From Plantago elongata (taxonomy: Eukaryota; Streptophyta; Magnoliopsida; Lamiales; Plantaginaceae), in the NCBI GenBank assembly GCA_036897095.1, contig JAYMSP010000085.1, positions 25,153 through 89,152 on the forward strand: DNA of 64,000 bases. Reading direction: 5' to 3'. A program made the translations under genes and the position numbers. This document shows, one piece after another, positions 48,678-64,000 of this stretch (position 1 is its first letter; each line of letters starts with the position of its first letter). The notes beneath the pieces are model-generated. The model saw only the letters and a program-made list of their open reading frames with translations. It did no database searches and was not told where the DNA came from.

Positions 48678-51600
48678 ATGGAGTGTCAATCCCTTTGTCT
48701 TACTAGTAGCACATCTTCTTCATTTGCTTGCTCAAGAATTCCGTCTCTTCAGGTAAGCTGTACGCCTTGATGTATTGATTTCATTCAGTTTAAAGATTTT
48801 GCCTTTTGTTATTAATTACATGGTTTTGTGAGAATTGAATTGATTCATAGCTGGAATAGTTTATGGCATGCTGATTAATGAGGTTGTGAATTTACATTGA
48901 ATTTGGCATTTGGGGAGTGAAAATGAGTGGGCAAGTGAAAGCTGAAAGTTTGTGGGTGACAATTTAGGGCTCAGTATCATCCAGCTTATTGATTCTGTTT
49001 GTATGATGTTTGTTTTGTATCGAATCAAATAAATAATGGATGCATATTAATACAATATATCTGTTAGTCAGAGGCTGTTACTGAGCTTATTTGTGCTGTT
49101 GCGAATTCCTGTGATGATTGATTGCGTACAGCATGAATTAGATGATAAATGATAATCACAATTTAACTTTACCTTGACCAATGTAAATGGTCTTCCACGA
49201 AGAAGAGAAATGATGCATTTGCTAAAATGGATATGATAAAACGGTACATCTCAAGTGTTTACAAAGTTCAGGTTGTGCTTTTATACGTTAATATATGTCA
49301 AATTAGTGTAGTAAGATACTGAAGTCAGACGATATTCAGCACTCGGTAAAGAATGTTCCCAGATAAAGCTTGCAATGGGCAGATTGCATATTTGTTCTAA
49401 TGAATTGTGACGTTGTGCTTTCTAGTGCCCTTCTCCATTTTGTACCTAGACTTGAGAAATGAGAACTAATCACCTACAATAATAAGACTTGGATTTTTAC
49501 TGGCTCATTAGGCTAGATCTTGCGTAATGATTTCTCTGATATGCACACTTTATTGAAGTAAGTATGCATGGTTCCTTTTTATTGTGGGAGTATCCAGGTC
49601 CTTTGTATGCCAATTTAATCTCACAGTTATGGGAGAGGTAGATTTAATATGGTTGATTTCCTTAAGCATTTGAATATGGAGATAGTAAGATTGTTCCAGC
49701 TGCCACTTTTTTTTTTTCTTTTTTTTTCAGGTTGTTTCTTTTGATGGCAGAAGATTGCGAGGGCCATCTTTACATCCCATAGTGCTATCTTCTCGATTAA
49801 CGAATTCTTTTATTGGAAACAAGTTGCACCAATCTGTCTACCGAAGAAAACCATCAATCAGTTCTTTGAGGACTCAAAGACTCGTCATTGTTTCAGAAGC
49901 TGGAAGCAAAGGCTGGGACGTTGGTAGATTTCTGAAAACACTTTATTTCTTTAACGGGCCTCCCTCCCCTGCAAAGGTTCAACTTGCCTGATCCTACTCT
50001 TCATATACCTTGCGCTGAGTTGTCCAATATCGTGGTCTAACAAGATTCATTTATGTTTGAAGTTCGTTGAATTTTTGATTGAGAAACTCTCTGGTGAATC
50101 ACCTATTGAACCAGAAAACGCAATGGAAACTTCTGGGACTGTACTGGTGGCTGGAGCTACTGGTGGTGTTGGCAGAAGAGTAGTTGACGTATTACGCAGA
50201 AAGGGTGTCCCTGTTCGAGTTTTGGTACTTTCTTAATTATCATCCTTATGCACATTACTGCCCTTCATTCTAATTATTTTCTGATTCAAGTCTCACATCT
50301 TTGCAGGTGAGAAATGAAGAGAAGGCTAGAAAAATGCTGGGTCCAGATGTTGACTTGGTAAAGTTTCCAAACTGCATTTACTTTTCTTTCAAGATTATCT
50401 TTTCCTGCATTTCAGTATCTTTTCCAAACTCCCATTGAACTCTCCAAGAGGCTTCACTGAATAAGCACAAGATAGAACTGGGGGTTACTATGATCACAAA
50501 TTCCACTACATGAGACTTGTTCCAAACATAAGACTTCCTGACAGTCTAATTTTTCACTAATAACCTGTCAGATTGTTGGGGATATCACAAAGGCAAGCTC
50601 ATTAACACCTGAGTACTTCAAAGGAGTAAGAAGAGTTATAAATGCTGTTTCAGTCATAGTTGGCCCTAAGGAAGGTGATACTCCAGATAGAGCTAAATAT
50701 AGCCAGGTAAGGATCAGCTCATAATGAAACATGGAATCTTCTTAAGTTGCTTGTGCAATGAACAGTTAGAAGCATTTCAACTGTGATAAACTAAGAAATT
50801 TGAATCCCTTTTCTCCTTTTTATGTGTACCTAATTCTGGATATCTTTCTTTCCACAGGGAATTAAATTCTTTGAACCTGAGGTCAGTGCTTAACAGATGC
50901 TGCTCATTGTTAAATTATCCAGACTGGAATTTCAACGTTGCCAAATTTTCCAGTTGAAATGCAATTTTATTGATTAGCATTACATGCTTGTGAAACAGAT
51001 TAAAGGTGATTCCCCGGAAATGGTTGAGTTCATCGGGATGAAAAATTTGATCAACGCTGTAAAAAATACAGTTGCACTTAGTAGTGGAAAGCTGATTTTT
51101 GGTTTCGAAGGTATGCTCTCATGCAGTTAACCTGTCAAAGGATATAGATACTTCTGTATTAGCAGGAACAGTTTTGTACCTAAAACGAAGCTGTACTTTA
51201 CAAATAACCAAATTTGTGATATTATCTATTAACAAGTTATTAGTAGTTAATTTTTTTTGTACTCTTTATTTATTGTGGTGCTCGTTTATTTTGCTTCACT
51301 TTGTTCTCTAGTACTTATTCTAGTTGCTCCTGTTAAGGACTTAAGGTTAAATCTTCTGCTAAATGCACAGATAGTATAAACAAGGAACTTGCTTGGGGTG
51401 CCTTGGATGATGTTGTTATGGGAGGAGTGAGTGAAAGTACATTTCTGATTGATCCGAATGGAGGTGAAAATGGTAGACCAACAGGAGTTTTTAGAGGTTT
51501 GTTTGTACCACTCTTATGTAAATTGAGCTCTTGCCTGATCCAGTATCAATAAGGACGTTGATTCACTAGTGCCATTATATATTTTCTACAGGAGTTCTTT

Positions 51601-54110
51601 CAACTGCCAACAATGGTGGGTTTACCAGTATTAGAACAAAGGTGAGTGATAGTTTGTCTTCCTCATTCAGTTACCCCATTTACAGATGCTTTGCTTCCTT
51701 CTCTATTTTCTTCCATTTTTGGACATGTTATAGCATTCGAGAGTGTTTTTAACGTCCACTTGCTGAATCAGTTTTCCATGCATGTTTGGTTCTGGCTCAA
51801 ATTTTATCTTTTCATATTTCAGTTTGACCTAGCAAAAGATAGTGTTTCGTTGTATTCTGCTCCTGCCTTTTTCCTTTTTCCTTCTTTCGTTCTATCTTTC
51901 TTCTTTCTTTGGGCATGGGATGGTTGTGAAGAATGTGTCTCGTAATTGTTATTCTGATTGATGCAAAAACTTCAACGCTCCTATAAGTTGAGACTTTGTT
52001 TTGCCTCAGAATTTCTCTGTGCCTGAAGATCTTTCTGCGTATGATGGTCTCGAAATACGTCTTAAAGGTGATGGTCGACGATACAAGCTGATTGTTCGAA
52101 CCAGCAAAGAGTGGGATACTGTTGGTTATACAGTTGGATTTGACACTGTGAAGGATCAATGGCAGTCGGTTGGTCACTTTCCCCCCACACCACTACACTC
52201 AATACCAATACAACTTCTTGAGTTATGTTAACAATCAGTCAACCTACAATTCTAACATTAATCTCTTTCAGGTGCGCTTGCCTTTCTCTTCTTTGAGGCC
52301 TGTGTTTCGAGCAAAGACCGTATCCGATGCAACACCATTTAATCCCAGCGAAATCATATCATTCCAGGCATGCGCTCTCTCAAAACTCACTTTCAGACTC
52401 TTTAATTCCTCTTTTTATATATAGTATCCATATAAATTGCACTATTTGATCGATGTGCAATGAATGCTATTTACAGCTCATGTTCAGTAAATTCGAGTAT
52501 GACGGAAAGTTAAACCCAACTTTTGTTGAAGGTCCATTTCAGCTTCCAGTATCAGCTATACGGGCTTATCTTAAGGACCCAATCACACCAAGGTTCGTTC
52601 AAACAAATATTTTCCATGTAATACATGAGCCTAGAAAAGTTGGATCATGCTGATCTTTTTCCTTTTCCTTTCAATCACAATACCGCAGGTTTGTGCATGT
52701 GGGCTCTGCCGGAGTCACTAGACCTGATAGGCCAGGACTTGATTTAAGCAAACAACCACCAGCTGTCCGCATGAACAAAGAGCTGGGCTCTATCCTCACA
52801 TACAAATTGAAGGTCTCCCTACTGACAAGAATTATATTCTGCAGATTTAGGAAGAGTTAATTATATACATTGAGAGGCTTCAGTGCTTGTAATGTTTTCC
52901 TACTAAACTCCACACTCGCATCAAGTTGGATGTCTCTGAATATAGGTTACTTGCACCTTAAACTAGACTCTGATACGTATAATTTCAAGTACTTTCACAT
53001 GTAATAAAGTCACCGAGTCCTGATTTCTTATTTTATTTGTTCTCATTAGTTATGACACCTATTTTTGTTTTCCTTCTTTTGTCTCATCACCAAATAGGGG
53101 GAGGATCTGATCCGGGAAAGTGGGATCCCATATACGATTGTAAGGCCATGTGCATTGACGGAGGAGCCTGCTGGAGCTGATCTCATCTTTGAACAGGGAG
53201 ACAATATAACAGTATGACAATCTATTGGCAATTTTTTTGCGTTATAGAGTACCAGATAATACCATGTGTAGCTACAACCATAATTTATACTATATAAATA
53301 CATGTACAGGGTAAGATTTCCAGGGAAGAGGTTGCTCGAATATGTGTTGCTGCTCTAGAAAGCCCGTATGCTTGTGACAAGACGTTTGAGGTAACATTTC
53401 TTTCTTCTGGGAGTATTTAATGCTCATCAGTCATTACAGAAGCATTCATAGAAATGAATTCTCTTTTCCTTTCATGAAATAAAAGAACAATGCTTACGAA
53501 CTTTTATATGGTATGATCTTATTTAAGATCACACTCCATTAGCTTTTCGTCTTACTGTCTTGTTCTTCTATTTTCTTTTTTCTTTTGTTCTATTCCTTTA
53601 CTAAACCTGTAAGTGCATACAAAATGGAAATGAGTACTGGGTCCGAGTTCCTTAATTCTTACCGTGTTCCATGTTATTCATTCAATTTGGTTCTCATTTC
53701 CCCCCTATGATGACTTGAATTCCAACCATTGTTTGTGGGAGAAGCTTTTTACCAACTGAGTTGTGTCTTACCAAGTTCTATGTAATATGAATGTTTGATT
53801 TAGCTATTACTTTATGAAGTAACCTCTATTGAAAAAACTATGGAAAAACATCATTTGCAGATTCAGCTAGTTTGGGAAGAAATTATCTTTCATGGGCATC
53901 TGTTTATTCATTGGTGTAAGTTGTAAATGGATCCTGGTGATAAAAACTTTTCCTTTTTTACAGGTTAAGAGTGTCATTCCATTTAGCGAACCATATACAA
54001 TAGATCCAGAAAACCCTCCTCCAGAAAAAGACTACAATGTGTACTTCCAAACTCTGAAAGACGGTGTCACCGGTAAAGAGAGCTTGGAGAAGACACCTGT
54101 TCCAGCTTAA
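48678..54110 (+). CDS. HCF173: HCF173-type PSII biogenesis factor (SDR plus CIA30)
   Basis: Sixteen exons (48678-48752, 49731-49976, 50063-50224, 50307-50357, 50572-50706, 50858-50881, 50999-51110, 51371-51496, 51592-51641, 52010-52168, 52272-52367, 52477-52592, 52689-52812, 53098-53211, 53310-53390, 53964-54110) give 605 aa, close to the Arabidopsis protein. The first 60 or so residues are a Ser/Arg-rich transit peptide. An atypical SDR Rossmann fold follows, with GATGGVG at 138-144. It is split by an inserted CIA30 domain (about 269-440; AWGALDDVVMGGVSES, NNGGFTSIRTKNF, YDGLEIRLKGDGRRY) and resumes with GIPYTIVRPCALTEEPAG. Family role: stromal/thylakoid factor that binds the psbA mRNA 5' UTR and promotes D1 translation. 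Exon 6 is a 24-nt microexon. Exon 11 ends in a GC donor. Confidence 0.96.
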
Positions 54111-54820
54111 TACCCAGTGAGGGTGAGCTGTTTCAATAACCTATAATATATTCTATTGAATAATTGGTACTTCCCTTATAGCAAAGAGTATTGGTTTTCA
54201 AAATATTGTTTATATGATACTATATATAAGATGGAACTTTTCGTTTCACAAACGATCAACTCCACATTCTGCTACACTGATGGAGATGGTGTGTCTGGTT
54301 TACTGGTTTGGTTTCTCTATATGCATATAGAGAAGTTCTTAATATATTATGTTTTGTTATGTTTTCAGGATTTCACAATTGCACTAAGTTACTAGCTATC
54401 CACTTGCTTCTCTCTGCACAAGTTCAAGGACATGGTGAAAGAGATATTCAGAAGAAAGGCGACTTACAGTAAATACCTATACGTCCTGCATATAATTGCA
54501 ACACTAAGAGTCAGAGTTAGGATAGATCATAGATGAGAACCCAACTACGGCTAAGTTTGCGTATATCAGCTTGGTTTGAATTTTCCACTGGATATATTTG
54601 GGCTCTTGGATGTATGATATACTCTACAGAAAACCACTCAGGTGGCATACTGTGTATATTCTATTCTAATATGCAATGAATACTTCAAGAAACTCCCTGG
54701 TTCAATCTTTCTACGTTCGACAGTGGAGATCTCATCTTGGAAGTGCGACATCACTTTTGTTTGCATACAGAAGGCTAAGTATAGGAATGACAGCTAACAC
54801 TGGAAGTATGCCTTGAATTC
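54111..54820. other. Convergent spacer after HCF173
   Basis: HCF173 3' UTR and spacer leading to the DUF247 pseudogene, which points the opposite way. The 79-codon frame at 54156-54395 is AT-rich noise. Confidence 0.6.
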
Positions 54821-56548
54821 TTACCCCTGATTACATGTGTTATCCAGTATGACATTCTTTATTTCACTCTCCAGAAAAAGTGACATGACTATATACCTAA
54901 ACAGAGTTAATTTTTTATCAGTGTAACTCAGAACTGTGTAAACAGTCTGAATTGCTGTGAGCGTAAAGAGGATAATGGCAGCAGCAACAGATAGAACACC
55001 CCAAGGAGTTCGGAAATATGTTTTGAGCAGATCGATTCGCCAGTAGTTCAACCTCCTCCGGAAACGGTTACTCAGCTGTTCACTCAACTCCCAGAAGAAT
55101 TCATCTAATATGGTGTCATCTGGATCAATAATGTCATTTTTGGTGATTGAACTAAACAACTTAACCACTTCTTTGTCAGTACCCACAGCATTGATAATTA
55201 CTCCATGCGACTTGAGAAGGCTAACGTCTTCAATGTTTTCTACGAGGCAGCAAATGAGGTAGATGTAAGAAGTTACCTTGTAGCCTGCACCGACATGGAA
55301 TCTCTCGAATGCCATTAAACTGTTTTTGTTTTTTCATCTATAAAAATTTGTGGCAAACTGAGGGTTCCATCGCAGGAGATGTCTGTCAATCTTGGAGAGC
55401 GACTCTTTCTAAAACGTACTCCAGCCTCGTGAAGACCTGTGGCGGAAGGAATCATCATGAAAAACTCTTCTTCTACGAGTCCGAAACTTTCTGAGAATCC
55501 TACACAAAATGATTCAGCTGTACAATTAATATACAACAATACACAATTTACAAATTCACAATTTATACTACTGCACAATTAGTATACGCTATTGTAGTAC
55601 TCTCACAAAAACTTGGACTTCATAAGTCTTTAAAAATAATCATTACGTCTTCTTGAAAGTGATAGAACATACGTCTGGGCCTTGGGTTCCTTTTAGGAAC
55701 TGGATAAGTAAGGGCCTTAAGGTACGTGTCCAAGATGTGCAAGGGCGAGCTTGCCGCACTACTCTGCAGCTCATATTCATATTGTGCTGATCCTGATGGG
55801 AGATTAAAGAATTTGAAAATGAGCTTCAATATGTTATCTTTGATCATCTCAGAACCATAACCCTGTAAGAACATCAGGCATAGGTTTTATACGAATACGA
55901 GTTAGAAAACATATATGATAATTGGAAGGGAAAACAAAAGACGGAACCAATTCACTAACTAGCTACCTGTCCATCTGTGACAGCCATTAGTCCTTCAAGA
56001 ACCCTAAATGGAACTTGGTTTTCAACTAGCAACATGTCTCTTTTAAAAACTGGTAGTAGCACGCATCTTCCATGCCTACCAAATACGGGATCATCGTGAC
56101 GATCATAATCAGTTGAATGATAAGTTCCTGCATGCAGTATTTCAAGAATGAAACATCCATCTTGGATCATTAAGATGAGGAACCTATTATTTCTCTCCTG
56201 TGTTTGCCAGTAAGGATCCAGTTGATCATACATTTCTTTGAAATCCTACACCTGTTTCCCAAGAGCATTAACATACTCTTCTAATGACTTTTCAGATCTC
56301 TTAGGGAAGTGAAGAAGTGCACCTTCCTTGTGTTCCTCCATCCGACTCAAATAACCAACAAAATCATGGTGATACGGACCAAGAGATACCACTCGAGGCG
56401 TGTAGGGCTTGTTATCTTCTTCAAGCACATCAGTTGGTACTTTATACATTGATCTGTTCTTCCACCTGTCAAGTTCTGGAGTATAATCTCCCATCTTCTT
56501 CATTTGTTCATTGACAGCGATAAGCCAGTCCCGCATTGTCTGGGCCAT
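54821..56548 (-). pseudogene. DUF247 (UPF0481) family pseudogene
   Basis: Reading from 56548, the N-terminal part (YKVPTDVLEEDNKPYTPRVVSL, GPYHHDFVGYLSRMEEHK), the core (LILMIQDGCFILEIL, LLPVFKRDMLLVENQVPFRVLE) and the C-terminal part (ATGLHEAGVRFRKSRSPRLTD, LMAFERFHVGAGYKVTSYIY, ending in one membrane helix PWGVLSVAAAIILFTLTAIQ) are those of a plant DUF247 protein. There are three disruptions: an in-frame TAG at 56246-56248 after ALGKQV, where the frame otherwise continues with DFKEMYDQLD; a roughly 140-bp repeat insertion at 55480-55625 between MIIFKDL and the ATGLHEAG segment; and a frameshift at about 55317 (KTKTV stop versus SLMAFERFH). A 100-nt intron-like gap (55867-55966) has GT and AG ends. 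DUF247 genes include self-incompatibility determinants in grasses, but the role of this one is unknown. Confidence 0.85.
55480..55625 (-). repeat. Dispersed MITE-like repeat (copy 2), inside DUF247 gene
   Basis: On the minus strand this segment aligns with 19595-19765: AAGACTTATGAAG, CCAAGTTTTTGTGAGAG, GTATACTAATTGTGCAG, TTGTAAATTGTGTATT, TTTTGTGTAG and AAGTTTCGGAC. Its two ends are partly inverted (AGTCCAAGTTTTTGTGAGA versus AGTCCGAAACTTTCTGAGA). It interrupts the DUF247 coding sense. Confidence 0.65.
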
Positions 56549-58789
56549 TTCAAGTTAAAATTCACCACCACCTTTTAGGATTCCAAGTACTTTCTCTTCA
56601 CTGATGTTTTCTGCTGCAATGGTCAGTGTTGAATGGTGAAGTTTCCTTTTAGTTTTTTATGTTTATGCTAAGTTAACTGCCACAATAATGCAAATGCAAG
56701 ACAAGAAACTGATTGTTAGAATAGAATGTATATTCAGAGCCAATGTAGAAGAAAACAGTAACACTCAAAGCCAAAATATGTATGCAACGAGTGGCGAAGC
56801 CAGGATCTCGCGGTGCGTAGGTCTAAATTACATTTTTTTTAATTTATAAAAATATGAAAATTGAAATTTTTTATCGGTGAGGATAGATTTTTAACAAATT
56901 TATGTTTAAAATAACTTAATTTTTTTAAATCCTCTTATTTATAGTATAATTTAATAAATATGGGTAGGTCAATATAAAAAAAACATTAAATTACATATAT
57001 AAAATTTTTTTTGTTAAAACAATAGTGGTGCTTCAGCCCCACCTAACCTTATTACACATAGCACCGCCCCTGCATGCAACTTTATGTAATTTTTATATTA
57101 AAAATTGTAACTGAAATTCAAAAAATTCAATTTAAATGTATAGTCAAACACCTGAATTTCTCGATTTACCGTATTTATGCCCTAAATATGGTCCACTGAA
57201 CTACATGGGTAGCTTTGTGGGATCCTCCATAATGAATAGAGTTGAGATTAAGTTACTTAAAGTTGAGAATTGCTGTATATTATAATATGAGCATCCACTG
57301 ATCCACATAGTATATATAGAGTGTGCAAATGAGCATTTAAACTTTGCTTTCTCTTCAAGGCAGTTCTGATTCTCCTGGCTGGAAAACCACTCCAATCAGA
57401 TTTTCATGATACACGCTAGGGAGCTTTCTTCTACTTTTCATGAGAATGTAATGGATAAATGCTGAGGAATGCTTGCAACTGCAACTTCGAATCGTTTTTT
57501 TAGCTAAATCCTCGTCGCTAGTGTTTTGGATGGTTATGATTAGATCTAGAACTTGGAGGGCTGAGATTGGTCTAACACTGAACAACTTTAAGACTTTTGT
57601 CATATAGTGAAGCCGCAGCTGCACTTGAGAGATGTAAGCTATCATAATCACATAACACGCGATATGAAAATTAATCTTTTTCCTAGATAGGTTTTACGAA
57701 CAAAGAATTGGTGAAATTGGTTCAAGGGCTATAGCCTAATTTGATTTATGATTATTAAAAGTGTGAAAATAGTGATAGAAGATCCATGTGATTTCGTGTG
57801 GATGTAGGGTTGATTAAATAGGTGGAATCACATAATTTCATTTATGTTCTTTTGTTTATCTGTATCACTCTGTTTTATGAGTTTACTTGATTCATTCAAC
57901 TTTGATTCTTTGATTTCATGAGTTCAATATTCATGTGTTGATTGGCCGTGAGGTGAATCCAATTGATTGAGTAGTTCATACCACATAAATTAAAGTCACA
58001 ATTTGAAAATTTCAGCATTGAAATCCATAACGTGTCATATGTAATAAAATATTAAATATTCCTGACTAGGTAATAGAAAATTAAGATTTAGGTACTCCTT
58101 GTCAACAAGGATAAGCAACAACAACTTTGACATTCGTCGGTGGAGAATTGATCAATAAAAGTCATAAGTCATAGTCGTGCATGCTAAGAAGAGACCGATC
58201 TTATTATTGCTAAAAGGGGATAAATTTTATTTGAAGTAACTTGCCTTTTAATTTACGTTCATACTACGAACAACGATCCGATCAAACTATTCTATCTAGT
58301 CACGAGTTAAACTATTAATTAATGGAATTCAGTCAAATTCGTTACGAAGCTAAATAAATCTCAATTAAAAACTTTAGCAAAAAAAACTTGTCATCAACAA
58401 GTAAACGTCGCGTTGATTTTGAATCATTCGACATAAACAACATAAATCAAAATGTATTCTATCCGTAAATTTTGAAATTGAAATTCAAAGAAAGAAGAAA
58501 ATGGGAAAAAATATAGAAAAAGTAACTCCATGCCGAAATTAACTCCACCATTCTTGTGTTCCCGATTAATAACAAACAACAATAGTCTCTTCTTCTCTTC
58601 CATTTCCCACTGAGAAAGAGAAGATCAAATCAAAATCAATCACTGTCTTCTCACAGTCAAAAACACCACTCACACTTTCCCAAAATCAAACCTTTTTCAC
58701 ATTCACTCACTGATTCCGATCTCAACACCAATACCCGGATTTCCCTTTTCATTCTACCTCGATCCTTTGTTCTTCAGAATTCAAACTAA
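56549..58789. other. Intergenic, includes one hAT-type MITE
   Basis: No gene is supported. Minus-strand frames at 57201-57395 and 57355-57651 (98 codons) have no recognisable domain. A MITE lies at 56789-57072. The right end (about 58590-58789) is CA/TC-rich and should be the RABA1 leader. Confidence 0.5.
56789..57072. mobile_element. hAT-type MITE
   Basis: This 284-bp element is flanked by an 8-bp near-perfect duplication (TATGCAAC at 56781-56788, CATGCAAC at 57073-57080). Its termini, GAGTGGCGAAGCCAGGAT on the left and CAGGGGCGGTGCTATGTG from the right, follow the C/GAGNGGCGGAGCC pattern of a widespread plant hAT MITE family. The interior is AT-rich and non-coding. Confidence 0.8.
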
Positions 58790-62041
<3,252 letters not shown>

Positions 62042-64000
62042 TAAGTTTGGATCCCGAGTGAATTCCCCATTCTTACCATTTTACTCACGTTGATACGATG
62101 CGGCTGGCTTATTTCTGCAGATATTAGCCTGCGAAGAGAGTAATACTATTAACATGCTTATGCTTCTGTTCACAAAAAAATCACCTTCATGTCATTTTAC
62201 TAAGTTTATTTTTCTATCATATAATGGAAATTCTGGAACTTTTAAAGGTTCTTCAGTTGACTAATGAAGTTGCATTTTGAAGCAAGACTCTAATCCATTC
62301 CTACAGCTCTCAACTATTTTACTTGTACCATGTAAATCTAACTCTTCTGTCAGAAACATGCATCCGTTTGATGTACGCTATTCTTGTGAACTTGGGCTGG
62401 ATCTTGAATATCTGTTTTACGTGTATGCATCAGTGTTATTTAATGAGCCGAACCGATTATCCCATTCATCGAACTAGACTACACTCTTAACAAAATTAAC
62501 TACTTTTAGAGTCCGAGTCCCAATATATAGGCTCGACTCTTGAGTTTGATCGAACACCTTATTGAATGGGACGAATTCCAATAAAGCTCGACTCAGGAAC
62601 ACTTGTATTTGTATAAATTAATGCAAAATAGACAGATACTGAAAGATAATTATCGTCTGAGATTAGTATAATCACTGCTCAAAATAGTTAGTCCATATTC
62701 TCCACAGTGGATAAGATACAATACAAATTGTTTGAAATTTCACTCAAAGATCACATCAGCTCATTCTCACATTTAATCACATACTATTGACATGCTAACA
62801 TTTTTTTTTAAACAGTTAAAAGGCGACTCGAACCTCAATCTATAAATTGGAGTTAAAAGTGTCTTACCAACTGAGCTGTGCTTCGTTGTCCATTGACATG
62901 TAATATTATTTAATTTATTTTAAAAATGTCACATATAATCCAATATTGAGTGCACCTAGCCATAAATTTTCCTGTTAGCATCTTTAGAAGGGTTTTAATG
63001 AATTTAACAATAAAGGTTAATTGCCGTACAAAATATTATAAGACCGACTCAATGTGATGGCAAATAATTTAAGTGCAAGATGATAAGCAATGACGTGACC
63101 AAGAATTGTATTAAACGTAATTAGACGCATCATGCATGTGTAATCCGAGGGACCCATCTCATCAAATCTTAATTGTGGTCAGCTCTTTCTCATAAATAAT
63201 TAGCTATTTTGTACTACAAGTTGTGTTTTTAATTGGTTTTGTGAGTTGTAAAAATTAAAATAATTAAATAGACTGATTCAATGATATATAGTATGGTACT
63301 ATGATTGAATATCAACTACTTGGAGAATCTCATTTATAAGGCATCCCGCACCTACTCCTTCTATTATTATTTTTAAAACAATAATAATTATTAAAAGTAA
63401 TAATTCGTTTGGTTTTCAAGCAGAAAACAGCCTGAAACACACCATACTCTTCATATAATTTGGAGACAAAAAGAAGTTGCGTATAACATTCTGTTTGATT
63501 ATTTGTATTGTACCTACCACTAATAATCTTTTCCTGAGTTACAATATTGTTAACATTTATGAACACATCCGATATAATTACATCCGCTAACATCTACGCA
63601 ATGTCAAATCTTATTTATTCATATAATAACCCGCAAATTAATCAGACATCTAAATATCTAATTATATTGAAAATTTTATATAAATTATAAATTTTAATTA
63701 TGTCTACAATCCTACAAATTTAAACTTTAAAATGATATTGAATTTTTCATGGTGTAAGAGGTTTTGCCAAGCTCTGCTAATTATCTAATTTTTACGGAAA
63801 CAGACTCCACTGCATATAAATTTTTTCACTTTAAAGATTCCTGATTGGAGTAGCATTTAAATGCCCGTTTGAATGTTACTTGGGAATTTTATGTATGTTA
63901 TGGCATTAGATTGAAATGGCTCTCAATAGCAACATTTTTCTCTACCTATATAACAAACCTATAATACCTTATCCAATTACAATTCTATACCAAACACAAT
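62042..64000. other. Intergenic, one SINE, otherwise no gene recognised
   Basis: RABA1 3' flank, then AT-rich DNA to the window end. Short frames (62277-62477 plus strand, 63330-63593 minus strand) resemble nothing known. A SINE copy lies at 62801-62890. Confidence 0.55.
62801..62890 (-). mobile_element. Short tRNA-derived SINE with target duplication
   Basis: On the minus strand it begins GACAACGAAGCACAGCTCAG, has an A box (CAGCTCAGTTGGTAAG) and B box (GAGGTTCGAGTCG), and ends in an A tail (plus-strand T run 62801-62809). It is flanked by the direct repeat ATTGACATG at 62786-62794 and 62892-62900. Same family as 19944-20049. Confidence 0.82.

Noticed and set aside
57355-57651. 98-codon minus-strand frame as an upstream part of the DUF247 gene
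   Set aside because: It lacks DUF247 motifs and is separated from the pseudogene by a MITE and about 800 bp of AT-rich DNA.

Overview
This window is a stretch of nuclear DNA from a flowering plant, almost certainly a eudicot. It is AT-rich. The genes have short exons and GT-AG introns and encode plant-specific families: BES1/BZR1, OVATE, HCF173, DUF247 and RABA1. The background is dense with plant transposons: a hAT element, an L1-type LINE, Stowaway-, Tourist- and hAT-like MITEs, SINEs and a solo LTR. I could not pin down the species; an asterid would fit, but that is a guess.

Layout. 0-9 kb: a single-exon HAD/SCP-like phosphatase (2.07-2.94 kb), a tandem array of three tRNA-Ile(AAT) units of which one is broken (3.2-3.75 kb), and a 4.1-kb decayed hAT transposon with its target duplication still visible (4.4-8.5 kb). 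9-17.6 kb: a BES1/BZR1-family transcription factor (BEH4-like, minus strand), with an RT-deleted LINE inserted about 350 bp upstream of its start codon and bounded by an 11-bp target duplication. 20.3-23.7 kb: SEC61 alpha copy A. 24.2-25.4 kb: an OVATE family protein. 27.7-31.1 kb: a small UBTD-like protein. 31.3-35.3 kb: a gene-free block rich in MITEs and microsatellites. 35.8-38.0 kb: ERD2 (K/HDEL receptor). 38.7-40.7 kb: a probable solo LTR and a GC-rich Tourist-like element. 41.1-44.4 kb: SEC61 alpha copy B. 45.0-48.4 kb (minus) and 48.7-54.1 kb (plus): ABCI6 (SufC-type plastid ATPase) and HCF173, a head-to-head plastid gene pair only 317 bp apart. 54.8-56.5 kb: a DUF247 pseudogene. 58.8-62.0 kb: a RABA1-type GTPase. 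The rest is intergenic DNA with SINE and MITE copies.

Together: four of the intact genes act in the secretory pathway (two SEC61 alpha, ERD2, RABA1), and the divergent pair acts in chloroplast biogenesis (Fe-S assembly and psbA translation). Multi-exon models were built by reading splice sites and checking codon phase. Both SEC61 models come to 475 aa, ERD2 to 215, ABCI6 to 302, HCF173 to 605, RABA1 to 217 and the UBTD-like protein to 113, all sizes expected for their families. I see no evidence of a wholly new multi-gene system. The most notable items are transposon structures, the tRNA array, the paralogous SEC61 pair and the compact divergent promoter.
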